DNA of 49,170 nucleotides from Chitinilyticum piscinae (GTDB lineage: Bacteria > Pseudomonadota > Gammaproteobacteria > Burkholderiales > Chitinibacteraceae). The notes beneath the pieces were generated by a model. The model made no database searches and was not told the origin of the DNA. It saw nothing but the letters and a program-made list of their open reading frames with translations. The DNA lies in contig NZ_JADFUA010000016.1 in assembly GCF_015223195.1 (NCBI RefSeq), positions 1 through 49,170 of the forward strand. Direction: 5' to 3'. A program made the translations under genes and the position numbers. Of this stretch, positions 10,127 to 19,136 are shown piece by piece (within the stretch, counting starts at the first letter, position 1; every line of letters starts with the position of its first letter).

Positions 10127-10396
10127 CTAGTGTAGCTGTCGTAGGAAGATCGTTGTCAGTCGCTGCAGCCCATCGATAAGCTCCCACTGGTCGCCACGCT
10201 GTGTCACGACGATTGGCTGAAGGCAGTAGAAGTCCCCTTGGACGGGTCTTGGCCGCAGAGTGAAGGAGGCGACATCGTCGAGCAACTCCGTCACTTGTCT
10301 GGCGGTCCAGCGGTACCCGCGCTGGTAAGCGGGAATGAAGAAAGATTCTTTCATCAGCTCGCTGACCGAGCGCAATTGAAGATCACCAGTACTCAT
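10127..10396 (-). pseudogene. N-terminal fragment of a DUF262 (GmrSD-type) protein
   Basis: About 90 residues from an ATG at 10396 carry the start of a DUF262/ParB-like domain: SVSELMKESFFIPAYQRGYRW, then WTARQVTELLDDV, and WELIDGLQRLTTIFL, the counterpart of the DGQQR nucleotide-handling motif. The frame then stops at once (LRQLH). A normal GmrSD-type protein is 550-700 residues long, so only the first sixth is left. A TnpB remnant follows on its 5' side. It is a decayed type IV restriction gene. Confidence 0.7.
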
Positions 10397-10528
10397 GCAT
10401 TTTCCAAATAGAGTGCAGCGCAGGCTCAAGCAGTGAGGTGTGCAGCCGAGACTCCTCCCCCGCGAAAATTATGCCACATGTCGCACAGCTGACATCGCAC
10501 TCAATTGTCATCCTCGACGAATGAACTC

Positions 10529-10618
10529 TGGATAGCTTGCGCAGATACTTCGCCCGAAGTCGGGGCGTCGGGCCAAGAACCCACCGAAGCGATTCATGCC
10601 GGCTCGATGCCGGGATGA
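10529..10618 (+). pseudogene. C-terminal tail of a TnpB protein (IS1341/IS605 type)
   Basis: The frame ending at TGA 10616-10618 reads GASGQEPTEAIHAGSMPG, the kind of low-complexity tail that follows the RuvC domain in many TnpB proteins. It is directly followed by the characteristic right-end stem. The catalytic domains are gone. The assignment depends mainly on the adjacent right end and the parallel with the better fragment at 20067-20213. Confidence 0.45.
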
Positions 10619-10661
10619 GCGCCGTAGGAATCCCCCGCCTTTAGGCGGGGGAGGATGTCAA
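10619..10661 (+). repeat. Right-end hairpin of an IS605/IS1341-type element
   Basis: GCCGTAGGAATCCCC leads into a perfect 8-bp stem, CCCCCGCC (10632-10639) with GGCGGGGG (10644-10651) around TTTA, then GAGGATGTCAA. The same order (GCCGTAGGAATCCCC, a CGCC/GGCG stem, GGAGGATGTCAA) recurs at 20218-20285 after a clearer TnpB fragment. In active elements this end carries the 3' part of the TnpB guide RNA. The adjoining IS3 remnant is cut exactly after this end. Confidence 0.65.
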
Positions 10662-10663
10662 CG

Positions 10664-11215
10664 TCGAATGGTGCCTGAACAAGCGGCAGCTCCGTGCTGT
10701 TGCCATGCCTGATCCAGCGACTTGCAAACCAGTTCGGCATCCGGTCGTTCCGACATGGCCCAGCCCTCCACACAACGTGCATACAAATCCAGCACCACGG
10801 CCAGATCGGCCCAGCGATTGCCGGTCCAAATGTAGGTCATGTCACCGCACCAGATTTGATTCATGCGCTCCGGCTGGAATTGACGATCCAGCAGGGTGGA
10901 AAGTCGGGCTGCTCGGACTTCGGAATACGATAACGATGTTGTCCCGGTTGTTTGCTGGCCTGTCCGGCTTCACGCATCAGCCGCTGCACTTTGTAACGGC
11001 CAGCCTGATGGCCTTCGCCAGCCAGCATTCAGACCAGGCTGCGACTGCCCATGCCAAAGGTACTGCAGACCAGCTCGACGGGTTCATGCTCTCTTAACTG
11101 GTCTACCAGCGCGTACGATTGATCTCGTCGGCCATCAAGAGAGCGGTAGCTTTTTTTAGAATGGCTTTCTCCTGTTCCAGTCGGTCAATGCGCGCTTCCA
11201 GTTGTCACTACTCGC
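10664..11215 (-). pseudogene. Decayed IS3-family orfA/orfB remnant
   Basis: Read on the minus strand, the end of orfA is visible (LEARIDRLEQEKAILKKATAL with one frame change, then LLMADEINRTRW). Next comes orfB sequence (LREHEPVELVCSTFGMGSRSL, GHQAGRYKVQRLMREAG, HRYRIPKSEQPDFPP), and after another disruption NQIWCGDMTYIWTGNRWADL and VVLDLYARCVEGWAM, which hold the first catalytic Asp region. Several stops and frameshifts break the frame, and the 3' half of orfB is missing at the TnpB right end. It is a dead IS3-type element, probably of the IS2/IS911-like groups. Confidence 0.75.
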
Positions 11216-11302
11216 AAAGTCGATAAGATTCTGCTTAATTTTTAACCTTGTATCTATTTCGTTGTATCGTTGTTTATTGGTGTTTTTCGTTGTCCTCCCC
11301 CC

Positions 11303-11333
11303 GTTACTTCAACTATTTTTTTGAAGAAGTAAC
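11303..11333. repeat. Stem-loop
   Basis: GTTACTTC at 11303-11310 pairs perfectly with GAAGTAAC at 11326-11333 around a T-rich loop that can extend the stem (CAA with TTG). It could be a terminator or a part of the origin-like region; no gene clearly ends at it. Confidence 0.4.
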
Positions 11334-11364
11334 GCGGCGCATACGCTGTTTTGAGGTTTGGTAC

Positions 11365-11373
11365 TGTGGATAA
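11365..11373 (-). promoter_or_regulatory. DnaA box
   Basis: TGTGGATAA is the exact complement of the consensus DnaA box TTATCCACA. A single 9-mer can occur by chance. Its position 220 bp from two iteron-like arrays in AT-rich DNA makes it more credible. Confidence 0.45.
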
Positions 11374-11590
11374 CTCGCGAAATTTGCGGCGTTTGTATCA
11401 GCGGGGTGGATGGCTGCTTTTACACAGGCGCGGTGCATAAGTCGGGCTGTCTTGTGCTGGATGTCGCGGTTTTGTTGCGTTTGAGGCCGATGCTTAATTT
11501 TTGGGCTTTCGGGTAGGTCGCGCGCTGGGGGGGGGTATGTTCTGCTGGCTGAGCTTGCCGTTGTCTTGCAATTGTTTGCTTGGAAGCCAA

Positions 11591-11623
11591 TGCGCGCATA
11601 TTGCGCGCATATTGCGAGCATGT
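11591..11623. repeat. 11-bp direct repeats, array 1 (three units)
   Basis: Units TGCGCGCATAT, TGCGCGCATAT and TGCGAGCATGT are contiguous. The 11-bp period is close to one helical turn, so a protein would meet each unit on the same face. The GCGCGC core and the third-unit GCGAGC variant are shared with the second array. Confidence 0.75.
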
Positions 11624-11742
11624 GCCAAGTACATGATTGTTAATGGATATATCTCGTTTTTTCTATGTTTTCAAAGTGTGTTCTGGTTGGTCTAAACCTA
11701 GTGTTTGCTGGTGTTTTAAATGCGCGAATAGGCAAATCACAG

Positions 11743-11786
11743 TTGCGCGCAAGTTGCGCGCAAGTTGCGAGCAAGTTGCGCGCGTG
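11743..11786. repeat. 11-bp direct repeats, array 2 (four units)
   Basis: Units TTGCGCGCAAG (twice), TTGCGAGCAAG and TTGCGCGCGTG are contiguous. Each full unit holds the palindrome TTGCGCGCAA. Period and core match array 1. The pattern is iteron-like; binding by a Rep protein is inference. Confidence 0.75.
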
Positions 11787-12056
11787 TATTATATGTCGTT
11801 GAATTTTAACAATTAAATTCACGGTGGGTCCTGTTCTTTGTGTTGATTTTGTCATCTCTCCATTCTCTTAAATGAGGGAGCCTCCACGAAACCCGATGTG
11901 ATTCACAAATCTATTATGGCGGCCAAGAAAAGCCAGCTGCTGCGCGTACGGATGTGATGGCTGAATGATGACGCACTCTCCAGAAGCCTTCGCCATACAT
12001 TGCAAGAAGACCACAAAAAGACTATATTAAGTCTTGTTCAAGACTGGAACACCGCC

Positions 12057-12332
12057 ATGCGCTACTCATCACAAGTCAAGCCGATCAGCTATCTTAAAGC
12101 CAACGCAGCCGAGGTTTTGACTCAGCTCGCGGAGCAGCGCGAACCGATGGTCATCACCCAAAACGGTGAAGCAAAGGCTGTGCTGCAGGACGTCGCTTCG
12201 TTCGAAGAGACGCAAGCAACACTGGCCTTGCTAAAGATCCTCGCGTTGGGCAATCAGGATGTTGCCACAGGCAAGGTCAAGCCTGTGCCTGACGTCGTTG
12301 CACGCCTCCGCGCCAAGCGTGCCTCACCCTGA
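12057..12332 (+). CDS. Phd/YefM-family antitoxin
   Basis: A 91-residue antitoxin whose N-terminus is the DNA-binding Phd/YefM fold (PISYLKANAAEVLTQLAEQREPMVITQNGEAKAVLQ), with a C-terminal toxin-binding tail (NQDVATGKVKPVPDVVARLRAK). The ATG at 12057 begins the conserved fold; an earlier start at 12000 would add residues unlike the family. Its last codon overlaps the toxin start (TGATG), so the two are translationally coupled. It should neutralise the downstream toxin and repress its own promoter. It lies beside the origin-like repeats, as addiction modules often do on plasmids. Confidence 0.9.
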   Translation: MRYSSQVKPISYLKANAAEVLTQLAEQREPMVITQNGEAKAVLQDVASFEETQATLALLKILALGNQDVATGKVKPVPDVVARLRAKRASP

Positions 12333-12673
12333 TGGCAGGCACATCTGCCAAGTTTGAGGTCCTGCTCACTGAGGGTGCGGAGCAGGACTTGGAGGCCATC
12401 CACGACTACATCTCCGAGTTCGACTGTGTGGCCAACGCCAACTATGTGTTGGATGAGTTGCTGGACGTTGTGGATAGTCTGTCGAAATTCCCGGAACGAG
12501 GCAGCTATCCAAAGGAACTGGTTGGCCTTGGAATCAAAGAATACCGCCAGACCTTCTTCAAACCCTACCGCGTGCTCTACCGTGTCATAGGGAACCAAGT
12601 CATTATTTACCTGATTGCGGACGGACGTCGTGACATGCAATCCGTACTCGCTCGTCGCCTATTAGGTGCATGA
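12332..12673 (+). CDS. RelE/ParE-family toxin
   Basis: A 113-residue RelE/ParE-superfamily toxin: EGAEQDLEAIHDYI (first helix), YVLDELLDVVDSLSKFPERG (second helix and the conserved P-x-x-G), and the strands KEYRQTFFKPYRVLYRVIGNQVIIYLIADGRRD ending with the usual basic tail. Members either cut mRNA at the ribosome or poison gyrase; the motifs here do not decide which. It overlaps the antitoxin stop by one base. Both genes look intact. Confidence 0.9.
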   Translation: MAGTSAKFEVLLTEGAEQDLEAIHDYISEFDCVANANYVLDELLDVVDSLSKFPERGSYPKELVGLGIKEYRQTFFKPYRVLYRVIGNQVIIYLIADGRRDMQSVLARRLLGA

Positions 12674-12781
12674 CCCGCAGCCGCAACACGCGCCAGTGCT
12701 CATATGCTCGGGAGGGCAGTCGGCACATGGTCAGACTTCCGCTAGCAATTTTGCCTAGGTTCTGTTGATGTTTTCCGCATC

Positions 12782-13130
12782 TCAGCGAAGCCACAGCAAG
12801 ACCGCTGCAAATGCGAGCATCTCCATGTAATGACTGGATTTTTGCTCAAAACGAAAGGCCATCCGGCGATAGTGCTTCAGTTTGCCAAACGTGCATTCCA
12901 CCACGTGCCGCTCCTTGTAGGTCACAAAATCACAGGGGTGCGGCGCGATGCGATTCGCCTTGGAAGGGTCACCACCTGGATGCTTTGCTCCTCAAGCCAC
13001 CTCACGAACTGGTAGGAATCGAACCCCTTATCTGCAATGACTATCGCCATCAGGATACTCGCCACCAAAGCTTGGGCCTGAAAATCTCGGCTCGGTGACT
13101 GCCTGTCAGCAGGAAGCGAATAGTCCCTTT
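12782..13130 (-). pseudogene. C-terminal remnant of an IS5-family transposase (frameshifted)
   Basis: On the minus strand the region reads ADKGFDSYQFVRWLEEQSI with VVTLPRRIA (the second catalytic Asp region), then shifts frame into YKERHVVECTFGKLKHYRRM with AFRFEQKSSHYMEMLAFAAV and LLWLR, which ends at TGA 12782-12784. That last block is the classic IS5-group C-terminus with the catalytic Glu. A frameshift near 12930 and loss of the N-terminal half show that it is dead. Confidence 0.8.
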
Positions 13131-13367
13131 TCTTCACCAGATCCAGTAGCGCCGTCATCATCTTGGCGCCGCCGAACACATTCACCCATTCGCCGAAAAT
13201 CAGGTTGATCGTCTCGGAAACGCCACCGAGGACAACCTGCTCATAACTTCAGTCGAACTGGCCGAGCTCGCTGGGCGCAAAGGACCGCGGCACGAAGGCG
13301 TGCGACACGCTGCTGCTTGAGGTTACCTGACCTTATGTCGGCGGCGGATCTTGCCGATAGTTTCCAT
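13131..13367 (-). pseudogene. Collapsed IS21 remnant (istA start joined to istB fragment)
   Basis: From the ATG at 13367 the minus strand reads METIGKIRRRHKVR, a typical istA N-terminus, and then breaks. Further down, GGVSETINLIFGEWVNVFGG with AKMMTALLDLV matches the istB C-terminal region (compare FGEWATVFGDAKLTTALLDR in the istB at 24138-24935). About 2 kb of a normal IS21 is missing between them. The fragment then abuts the IS5 remnant. Confidence 0.65.
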
Positions 13368-13475
13368 GCAAAGCACCCCTGGTTGGCCTCCGCCCAAAGG
13401 GCGGAAGTGTGGCACACCCTGGGTGGTCAAAATTAGACGCTGATCCAAGAAACCTGGTCACTTTTGCACGCTGTT

Positions 13476-16400
13476 TCACACTGTGGCGGATGTACAAATA
13501 AGTCTTGGGACGAGAATAACCCAGCGCTCAACTTTGCAACTTGTTTGATACTGCTCTTCTAGATCGGCCTTATTTCGCAGCAGAATCGCAGAAACTTCAA
13601 TCTCATGCAGATGCTCTGGTGGCTTGAATGCCTTCGAACTTCGACCAACAACCTCCCCCTCTTGGTTGATGAACTGGCAGCGGCCACTGGTTTCGGTGCG
13701 CAGTGTCAAGCGATCCCCAACGCGCAAGCCACTCAAGTGCTGATGGATCGCATCGGTGGAATGGTGTCGACCCGCGAATCCAAGATCAATTTCTTTCAGG
13801 CTAAGCTGGTGATAGCGCAGATTGAGCTGGGGGAGGGGAGTAAAGGCTTGAGGACGAACGAGCATTTCGTACCCATTCAGCGCTTTGATGAAAGGGTGCC
13901 GATGCTGTTCAAACTTGCATAGCGTCAACGTCTCCATTGCTCGGGTCATTCCCACATAGAACAGCCGTCGTTCCTCATCCGATGCCTCATTCCAGGCGCC
14001 ATCCAGCATAGCGACATGCTTGAATTCGAGGCCCTTCGCTGAATGGACTGTCCCCAGATAGAGACCTCGTTTCCCTGAGTGTCTGCATTCCCGAGCATAG
14101 TCATAGAGCCAATTCACGAGCAGAGGTATCGCCAGAGTACAGTCACCAAATTCAGCCTTGAGTTGTTCTGCTGCTGAGTCGAAGAATGTAAGCCACTCAG
14201 GATCATCGCTGCCATCCTTCATCACTCGGATGGCATCGGTGGTTGCTATGTCTTGTTGAGCAAGTTCGCGAAGCCGATCCACTGCAAGAACAAAGCCACG
14301 CTGCCGTGTAATTGGTAACTGGTTGTTTTTGTCGGCGGCCAGCACATAGGGAATCCCGTGATGTTCACACCAGGCTTGGAAAGGATGGAGGTACTCATGC
14401 GTGCGGGCGAGGATGGCACCATCAGTCCAGCTACTTTCCGGATCCAGTTGCAGTAGTCTGTTTAGCTCGTTCATCACTGCCTGGCATTGCACATTGCCAC
14501 TACCCAGATCATCCGAAGGTAACTGAAGTAGCAGCAACTTCCCCTGTCGTTCACCATCGAGTGACTGCCAACGTCCTCCGAGTGGCGAGGCTTGGCGCAG
14601 AGGATCGATGCATATCGGGTGCTCAGCTTTCAAGCGGGCATTGCAGTGTGCGATAACGCTGTTGGCAGCGGCAATGATGTGTCGTGTCGAACGATAGTTG
14701 CTGACCAAAAATGCAGTCCTGGCCTGATAGTCTTGCTGGAACTGCTCAATGTAGCGATTGCTGGTATTGCGCCACGCATACACATTCTGGTCATCATCGC
14801 CGACCGCCAGGATGGTCAACTTGTTTTCCGGATCCTGATTCCGTCCTGCCAATGCCGAGACCAGCCGATATTGCCAGTCGTCGATATCCTGATATTCATC
14901 CACCAGGATGTACTGATACCCCTGCAGCAAACGATCCCTGAGTTCATCTTCGCCCATCGCTTCACGTGAGCCTTCGAGCAAGGCAACAGCCTGCTGAATA
15001 ACCTGCGCCAGTTCGTGCTCATCCACGCGGTCTTTGGTTTTGAAGCTTACGCCCATCAGGCGCATGGCCATTGCATGATAGGTCAGAATGGTCAATCCAA
15101 AGGCATCAGCGCCCACAAGAGCATACAGGCGTTTGCGCACTTCATTGGCAGCATGGCGGTTGAAGGTAAGCACAATGATGCTTTGCGCTGGAATGCGCCT
15201 GACGCGCAGCAAGTAGGCGACCCGATGGACAATGACTCGGGTTTTGCCTGAGCCGGGACCAGCCAGAACGAGCTGATTATGATCCTCTTCATCCGAGACG
15301 ATGGCGCGTTGTTGCTCATTGAGTGGGTCAATGATCTTGCGCCAGGAAGACTCGCTGGTCGCAAGGCCTAGCACTTCCTTCTTGCTTGAGAAGTAGCGCT
15401 TGAGGAAATCCCGCTTCGGTAAGGTGAAATAGTGCATGACCAACCGGAGCGCATCGGCCATCTCCTTAAGTGCAATCTCTGCATATTCGCGCATGACATG
15501 CACTTGGATCCGCCGCTCGCTGTAGTGCTCGGCGAGGGGATCATAATCATCCTTCTGGTAACGCCGGTTTTGTTCGTCATTGACCTGAATGGTCATCGCC
15601 CGCCGCATCACGGTCATCCCATGATTCAATGCCAGTACTTCTTCTTGATGCAGGTAGAGCAGTACGTGTTGTATGGCTGGTTGGCGCCTATCTGGTCGCA
15701 CGATGGTCGACAATTCGAGATCAGATTCGATAATTCCGACCAAGCTACCCAGCGTGGTCTCGACCAAGAGATCCTTGCCACGTTGGCCTTCGACACATTT
15801 GAGTAAGTAGTCCACTACTTTCAGAGCGAGCAGGCGGCGTTTTTCGCCCATTTCTTCAATATCTGACCAAGTGCGCGTGCCCTTGATACGGATTTTGACG
15901 GAGTCTTGCGCGTACCCTTTAAGTTCAAAGCTACCGCGATATTTTCCAGAGTCATCCGAGTCTGAGGACAAGGCATTGAGCAATCGAGACACATGCAGTG
16001 GGATGACTTCTTCTTGTGTCTCTTCCCGCAGGCGAGTGGTCAATTCCGGAATATTCAAGACTTGCCACTCACCAAGATCGGCATCGGCAGCATACTCACG
16101 CAGCAAACTGAAAAGCGCTTTCTCGAGCTTGATGGAACGTTCGAGCCGTTGCAGCGATCCATTCGCAATGCCTGCATGAACGTACAAGGTAATTTGTGTA
16201 TCGTTCACCAGCAATTCCAGCTCTTCCAACTGACGAAGCGTTGCGGTTACCTCGTCCTGGGTCAGGCCGGTATGCTGCATCAACTGATCTGTGGTGACGC
16301 GTTCGTCTGCCTCGGCTGCATAGAGAATGGATAGTACCGAGGAGTATTCCTGCCGGCGTCGATCTGACAAATCGGCCTTGGCAAGGCGCGCTTGCGCCTC

Positions 16401-18620
16401 TTCCATGCTGGTAAAGCGAAGTTTGGCTGGGAAAACTTGCGTGTGGTTTTCGTTTCGCTCCAGAAAATGCCCACGTTCGAGCCAGGCAACCGCTGTTGCA
16501 ACTTTGGTCTCGGCGTCGCGATCATCGGCTTCAAAACTGGTATGCACATACTGATCGTTCAGAATTTCGCCTGCAGTAATGATGACCTTTCCATCCTTGA
16601 CCCGTTTGGCGGAATTCCGCAGTTTTTTGAGAATCTGATCAATATCGGTTTTGCTGAGCTTCGAGCGTTCAGTGATGCCGAACTGGGTTTCGATGTCATC
16701 CGGGTCATACAGCAGTACACATTCTGCTTGATGCTGATCACGTCCAGCGCGACCCGCCTCTTGTAGGTAGTTTTCGAGGGAGCCCGGTATCTCTGCGTGA
16801 ATCACCAAGCGGATATCCGGTTTGTCGACGCCCATGCCAAAGGCATTGGTTGCCACAATCACGCGCAAGGCGCCGGCGATGAAGGATTCCTGGATTTCTT
16901 TCTTATGCTCGGGCTTAAGCCCCGCATGAAAATGTTCGCAAGCCCAGCGTTGCGACTTGAGGAACTCCGCCAGTTCTTCGGCGGATTTGCGGCGTGCGAC
17001 AAACACCACTGCACCGCCTGGGGAATGTTCCAGTGTGTCCGTCAGCAAACGGTGGGTTGCCGACCATTTCTCTGATCGATGGACCTGGATCACGCTGAAA
17101 TCCAGGTTGGTTCGTTCATGACCACCGATGAACTCTACGAACTGCACGTCCAGTTCACGCTTGAAGTGGTCACGGATATCATCGAGCACTTCCAGCTTCG
17201 CTGTCGCAGTGAAGCAGCCGATCGGAGCCAACTCACCATGGCTGGAAAATTCACGAATGAAACGTGCGGCGTATAGGTAGTCCGGGCGGAAGTCATGGCC
17301 CCACTTAGAGAGACAGTGCGCTTCATCGAAGATCCAGGCATTGATCTGCCGATGCTCGATGGCGTTACGAAAAGCCCTGTTCCGGAACTGTTCGGGTGAC
17401 ACAAGTAGGATACCGATGTCACCCATCTGGATCTTTTCCAGCACATTTGCCCGCTCCGGCATAGTAAGCAGCCCATTGAGAGCAGCCGCGCTGTGCACGT
17501 TTCGTTTGAGCAAGCCGTCAACCTGGTCCTTCATCAAGGATTGCAGGGGCGAGATGATGATGGTTAGACCGCCATTCCTGTAATAGCGATTCAGCGCTGG
17601 CAGTTGATAGCAGAGAGATTTGCCGCCGCCTGTGGCCAGAATTGCAAGCACATGTTTACCCTGCATCCCGGCCAGCACAATATCCTCCTGGAGGCTACCG
17701 CCTTGGGAATTGCGGGGTTCACTGCGGAAATGATCAAAGCCGAAATAGCGCTTGAGCTCATGACGAGGGTCATGGATTGACTGGCAATAGGAGCATTCCG
17801 AACTGCCACAGGGGATGTCACGCAACTCATGGATCAGCCTCGCGACAGCTGGAAACTGATGTCGTACCCAGGGAGCTAATACCGAATTGCCACCGGAGAC
17901 TCTTAGCCAAGCCAAGGTATAAGCAATCGCCCAATGCATCGCTTTGTTGGTAAGGTCCTGCTCGAGGAGTTGCTGCAGTCGGGTAACACAGACCTTCAGA
18001 GTGCGCTGTACTGCTGGATCTGATTCCTGTAGTAGATTGGGAATGAGTCTGCGAAGTTCTGTCAAACCAGGGGCGGGTTTCCCTGCGAGATAAAGCATGT
18101 AGTTGCCCAGCCCTGGCCCCGGATTAGGGGCTGTCAAGGCATGGTAGACCCGCAGTTCGCTTTTATCATTTGCAGCGAGCTTGTCAAAAGCCAGGCATTG
18201 ATCTTGATACAGCGAATAGGTGGCACGGCAATCAGCAAGCGGTGAATTGATGCTATCTCTGATCAGTTTGTAGTTTTTGATCAGTCGATGATAAGGATTT
18301 TGGGGAAAGGCGAGTGGCGCAAGACGGAGCGTATCGATTGCAGGTAGCTGCAATAGCTGCAGATCTGGTCTCCGCTGCTGCAAGATCGGCAGGTCATGTG
18401 CCAGGATATTATGTCCAAGGACAAAACTGGCCCCTTCGGATAGGCTATCCAGCTCGGAGAGCGCTGGAAGTAAGTTCTGATTATTCGTCTTACGTTCGAG
18501 GTCTTTCAGGGTGTCCGGTCGTAATGCGCCGATCTTGATGATTTTCTCCTCGTCGCTCCCAGTTTGCGGGACGGTTTCAAGATCAAAAATCAGGCATTTG
18601 GGGGTCAATGATGCGGACAT
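13476..18620 (-). CDS. DEDD exonuclease - RecQ helicase - UvrD/Rep helicase fusion
   Basis: About 1714 residues if started at the ATG at 18620 (MSASLTPKCLIFDLET); an ATG at 18662 is possible. Residues 1-150 form a DnaQ-type 3'-5' exonuclease with FDLET (Asp13, Glu15), VLGHNILAHDLPIL and PLADCRATYSLY as the three Exo motifs. A Cys cluster CGSSECSYC lies near 271-279. A full RecQ helicase follows: Walker A ATGGGKS 329-335, DEAH 432-435, FTATA, and FGMGVDKPDIRLVIH with QEAGRAGRD. From about 1080 comes a complete UvrD-like helicase: AGPGSGKT near 1120, VDEYQDID near 1240, AVGDDDQNVYAWR, HSAKGLEF and YVGMTRAMETL near 1555. It would unwind and trim DNA, in repair or against foreign DNA. All key motifs are present. 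It stands alone, with repeats upstream and IS remnants downstream. Confidence 0.9.
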   Translation of the reverse strand: MSASLTPKCLIFDLETVPQTGSDEEKIIKIGALRPDTLKDLERKTNNQNLLPALSELDSLSEGASFVLGHNILAHDLPILQQRRPDLQLLQLPAIDTLRLAPLAFPQNPYHRLIKNYKLIRDSINSPLADCRATYSLYQDQCLAFDKLAANDKSELRVYHALTAPNPGPGLGNYMLYLAGKPAPGLTELRRLIPNLLQESDPAVQRTLKVCVTRLQQLLEQDLTNKAMHWAIAYTLAWLRVSGGNSVLAPWVRHQFPAVARLIHELRDIPCGSSECSYCQSIHDPRHELKRYFGFDHFRSEPRNSQGGSLQEDIVLAGMQGKHVLAILATGGGKSLCYQLPALNRYYRNGGLTIIISPLQSLMKDQVDGLLKRNVHSAAALNGLLTMPERANVLEKIQMGDIGILLVSPEQFRNRAFRNAIEHRQINAWIFDEAHCLSKWGHDFRPDYLYAARFIREFSSHGELAPIGCFTATAKLEVLDDIRDHFKRELDVQFVEFIGGHERTNLDFSVIQVHRSEKWSATHRLLTDTLEHSPGGAVVFVARRKSAEELAEFLKSQRWACEHFHAGLKPEHKKEIQESFIAGALRVIVATNAFGMGVDKPDIRLVIHAEIPGSLENYLQEAGRAGRDQHQAECVLLYDPDDIETQFGITERSKLSKTDIDQILKKLRNSAKRVKDGKVIITAGEILNDQYVHTSFEADDRDAETKVATAVAWLERGHFLERNENHTQVFPAKLRFTSMEEAQARLAKADLSDRRRQEYSSVLSILYAAEADERVTTDQLMQHTGLTQDEVTATLRQLEELELLVNDTQITLYVHAGIANGSLQRLERSIKLEKALFSLLREYAADADLGEWQVLNIPELTTRLREETQEEVIPLHVSRLLNALSSDSDDSGKYRGSFELKGYAQDSVKIRIKGTRTWSDIEEMGEKRRLLALKVVDYLLKCVEGQRGKDLLVETTLGSLVGIIESDLELSTIVRPDRRQPAIQHVLLYLHQEEVLALNHGMTVMRRAMTIQVNDEQNRRYQKDDYDPLAEHYSERRIQVHVMREYAEIALKEMADALRLVMHYFTLPKRDFLKRYFSSKKEVLGLATSESSWRKIIDPLNEQQRAIVSDEEDHNQLVLAGPGSGKTRVIVHRVAYLLRVRRIPAQSIIVLTFNRHAANEVRKRLYALVGADAFGLTILTYHAMAMRLMGVSFKTKDRVDEHELAQVIQQAVALLEGSREAMGEDELRDRLLQGYQYILVDEYQDIDDWQYRLVSALAGRNQDPENKLTILAVGDDDQNVYAWRNTSNRYIEQFQQDYQARTAFLVSNYRSTRHIIAAANSVIAHCNARLKAEHPICIDPLRQASPLGGRWQSLDGERQGKLLLLQLPSDDLGSGNVQCQAVMNELNRLLQLDPESSWTDGAILARTHEYLHPFQAWCEHHGIPYVLAADKNNQLPITRQRGFVLAVDRLRELAQQDIATTDAIRVMKDGSDDPEWLTFFDSAAEQLKAEFGDCTLAIPLLVNWLYDYARECRHSGKRGLYLGTVHSAKGLEFKHVAMLDGAWNEASDEERRLFYVGMTRAMETLTLCKFEQHRHPFIKALNGYEMLVRPQAFTPLPQLNLRYHQLSLKEIDLGFAGRHHSTDAIHQHLSGLRVGDRLTLRTETSGRCQFINQEGEVVGRSSKAFKPPEHLHEIEVSAILLRNKADLEEQYQTSCKVERWVILVPRLICTSATV

Positions 18621-18784
18621 ACTACGCTCATGGCATCGATACGATTGGCTTACGCCAAGCATACCTTATTGCAGAGATATGAACACAGCCACAGGACAGC
18701 CTGCGGGCGTGCAGGAGGCGGATCAGCCTATTTTCATATCGGTTTCCCGGAGATCTCCCTTTGCCGCGGCTCGGGTGATGAGCG

Positions 18785-19030
18785 TCGGGATATGAGTACT
18801 TGTACAAAACACTGCACTTAACCTCGATCCGGCTGGCCGAGCCGGCAAAGCGGCTTGATGCGAGCCTGATGCTGGTTTCGAGCAAAGACCGCACTTAACC
18901 ACCGGCCTGACGAGATAGAATCTGGCGCAAAGCCCTGTAAATGCTAGAGAAAAGTACTTCCAAGCCTTTTGCAAAATACTGCACTTAACCCCCCTTGCGG
19001 CGGGTCGAGTGACGCACGTCGCGATATGAA
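18785..19030 (-). repeat. Dispersed TTAAGTGC repeat, copy C (inverted)
   Basis: Read on the minus strand this stretch matches parts of 20997-21316 and 22205-22541: the GGTTAAGTGCAGTATTTTGC module, the GGCTTGGAAGTACTTTTC module, CCAGATTCTATCTCG, GGTGGTTAAGTGCGGTCTTT and GCTCGCATCAAGCCGC, ending GGTTAAGTGCAGTGTTTTG. The copy lies just upstream of the exonuclease-RecQ-UvrD gene. Confidence 0.8.
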
Positions 19031-19136
19031 ATTAGCTACGGCATCATCAGCCTGATAAGACCTCCTTGGTAACAACACCGAGTGCGCCCGGGTTCCACGA
19101 AAAGCTATCGTGCAATGAGATGCCGCGCCGGTCAGC

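Larger units (their letters stand above)
11216..12056. other. Gene-free AT-rich region with origin-like repeats
   Basis: No gene is supported in these 840 bases. Base composition shifts to AT-rich with poly-T tracts. It contains a stem-loop at 11303-11333, a consensus DnaA box at 11365-11373 and two arrays of 11-bp direct repeats (11591-11623 and 11743-11786) about 120 bp apart with AT-rich sequence between. Together these look like an iteron-type plasmid origin. No rep gene lies beside it. Confidence 0.5.

Noticed and set aside
11313-11621. Replication protein in the origin-like region
   Set aside because: The 102-codon minus-strand frame has no Rep motif, is rich in residues typical of random AT-rich translation, and lacks a ribosome binding site.
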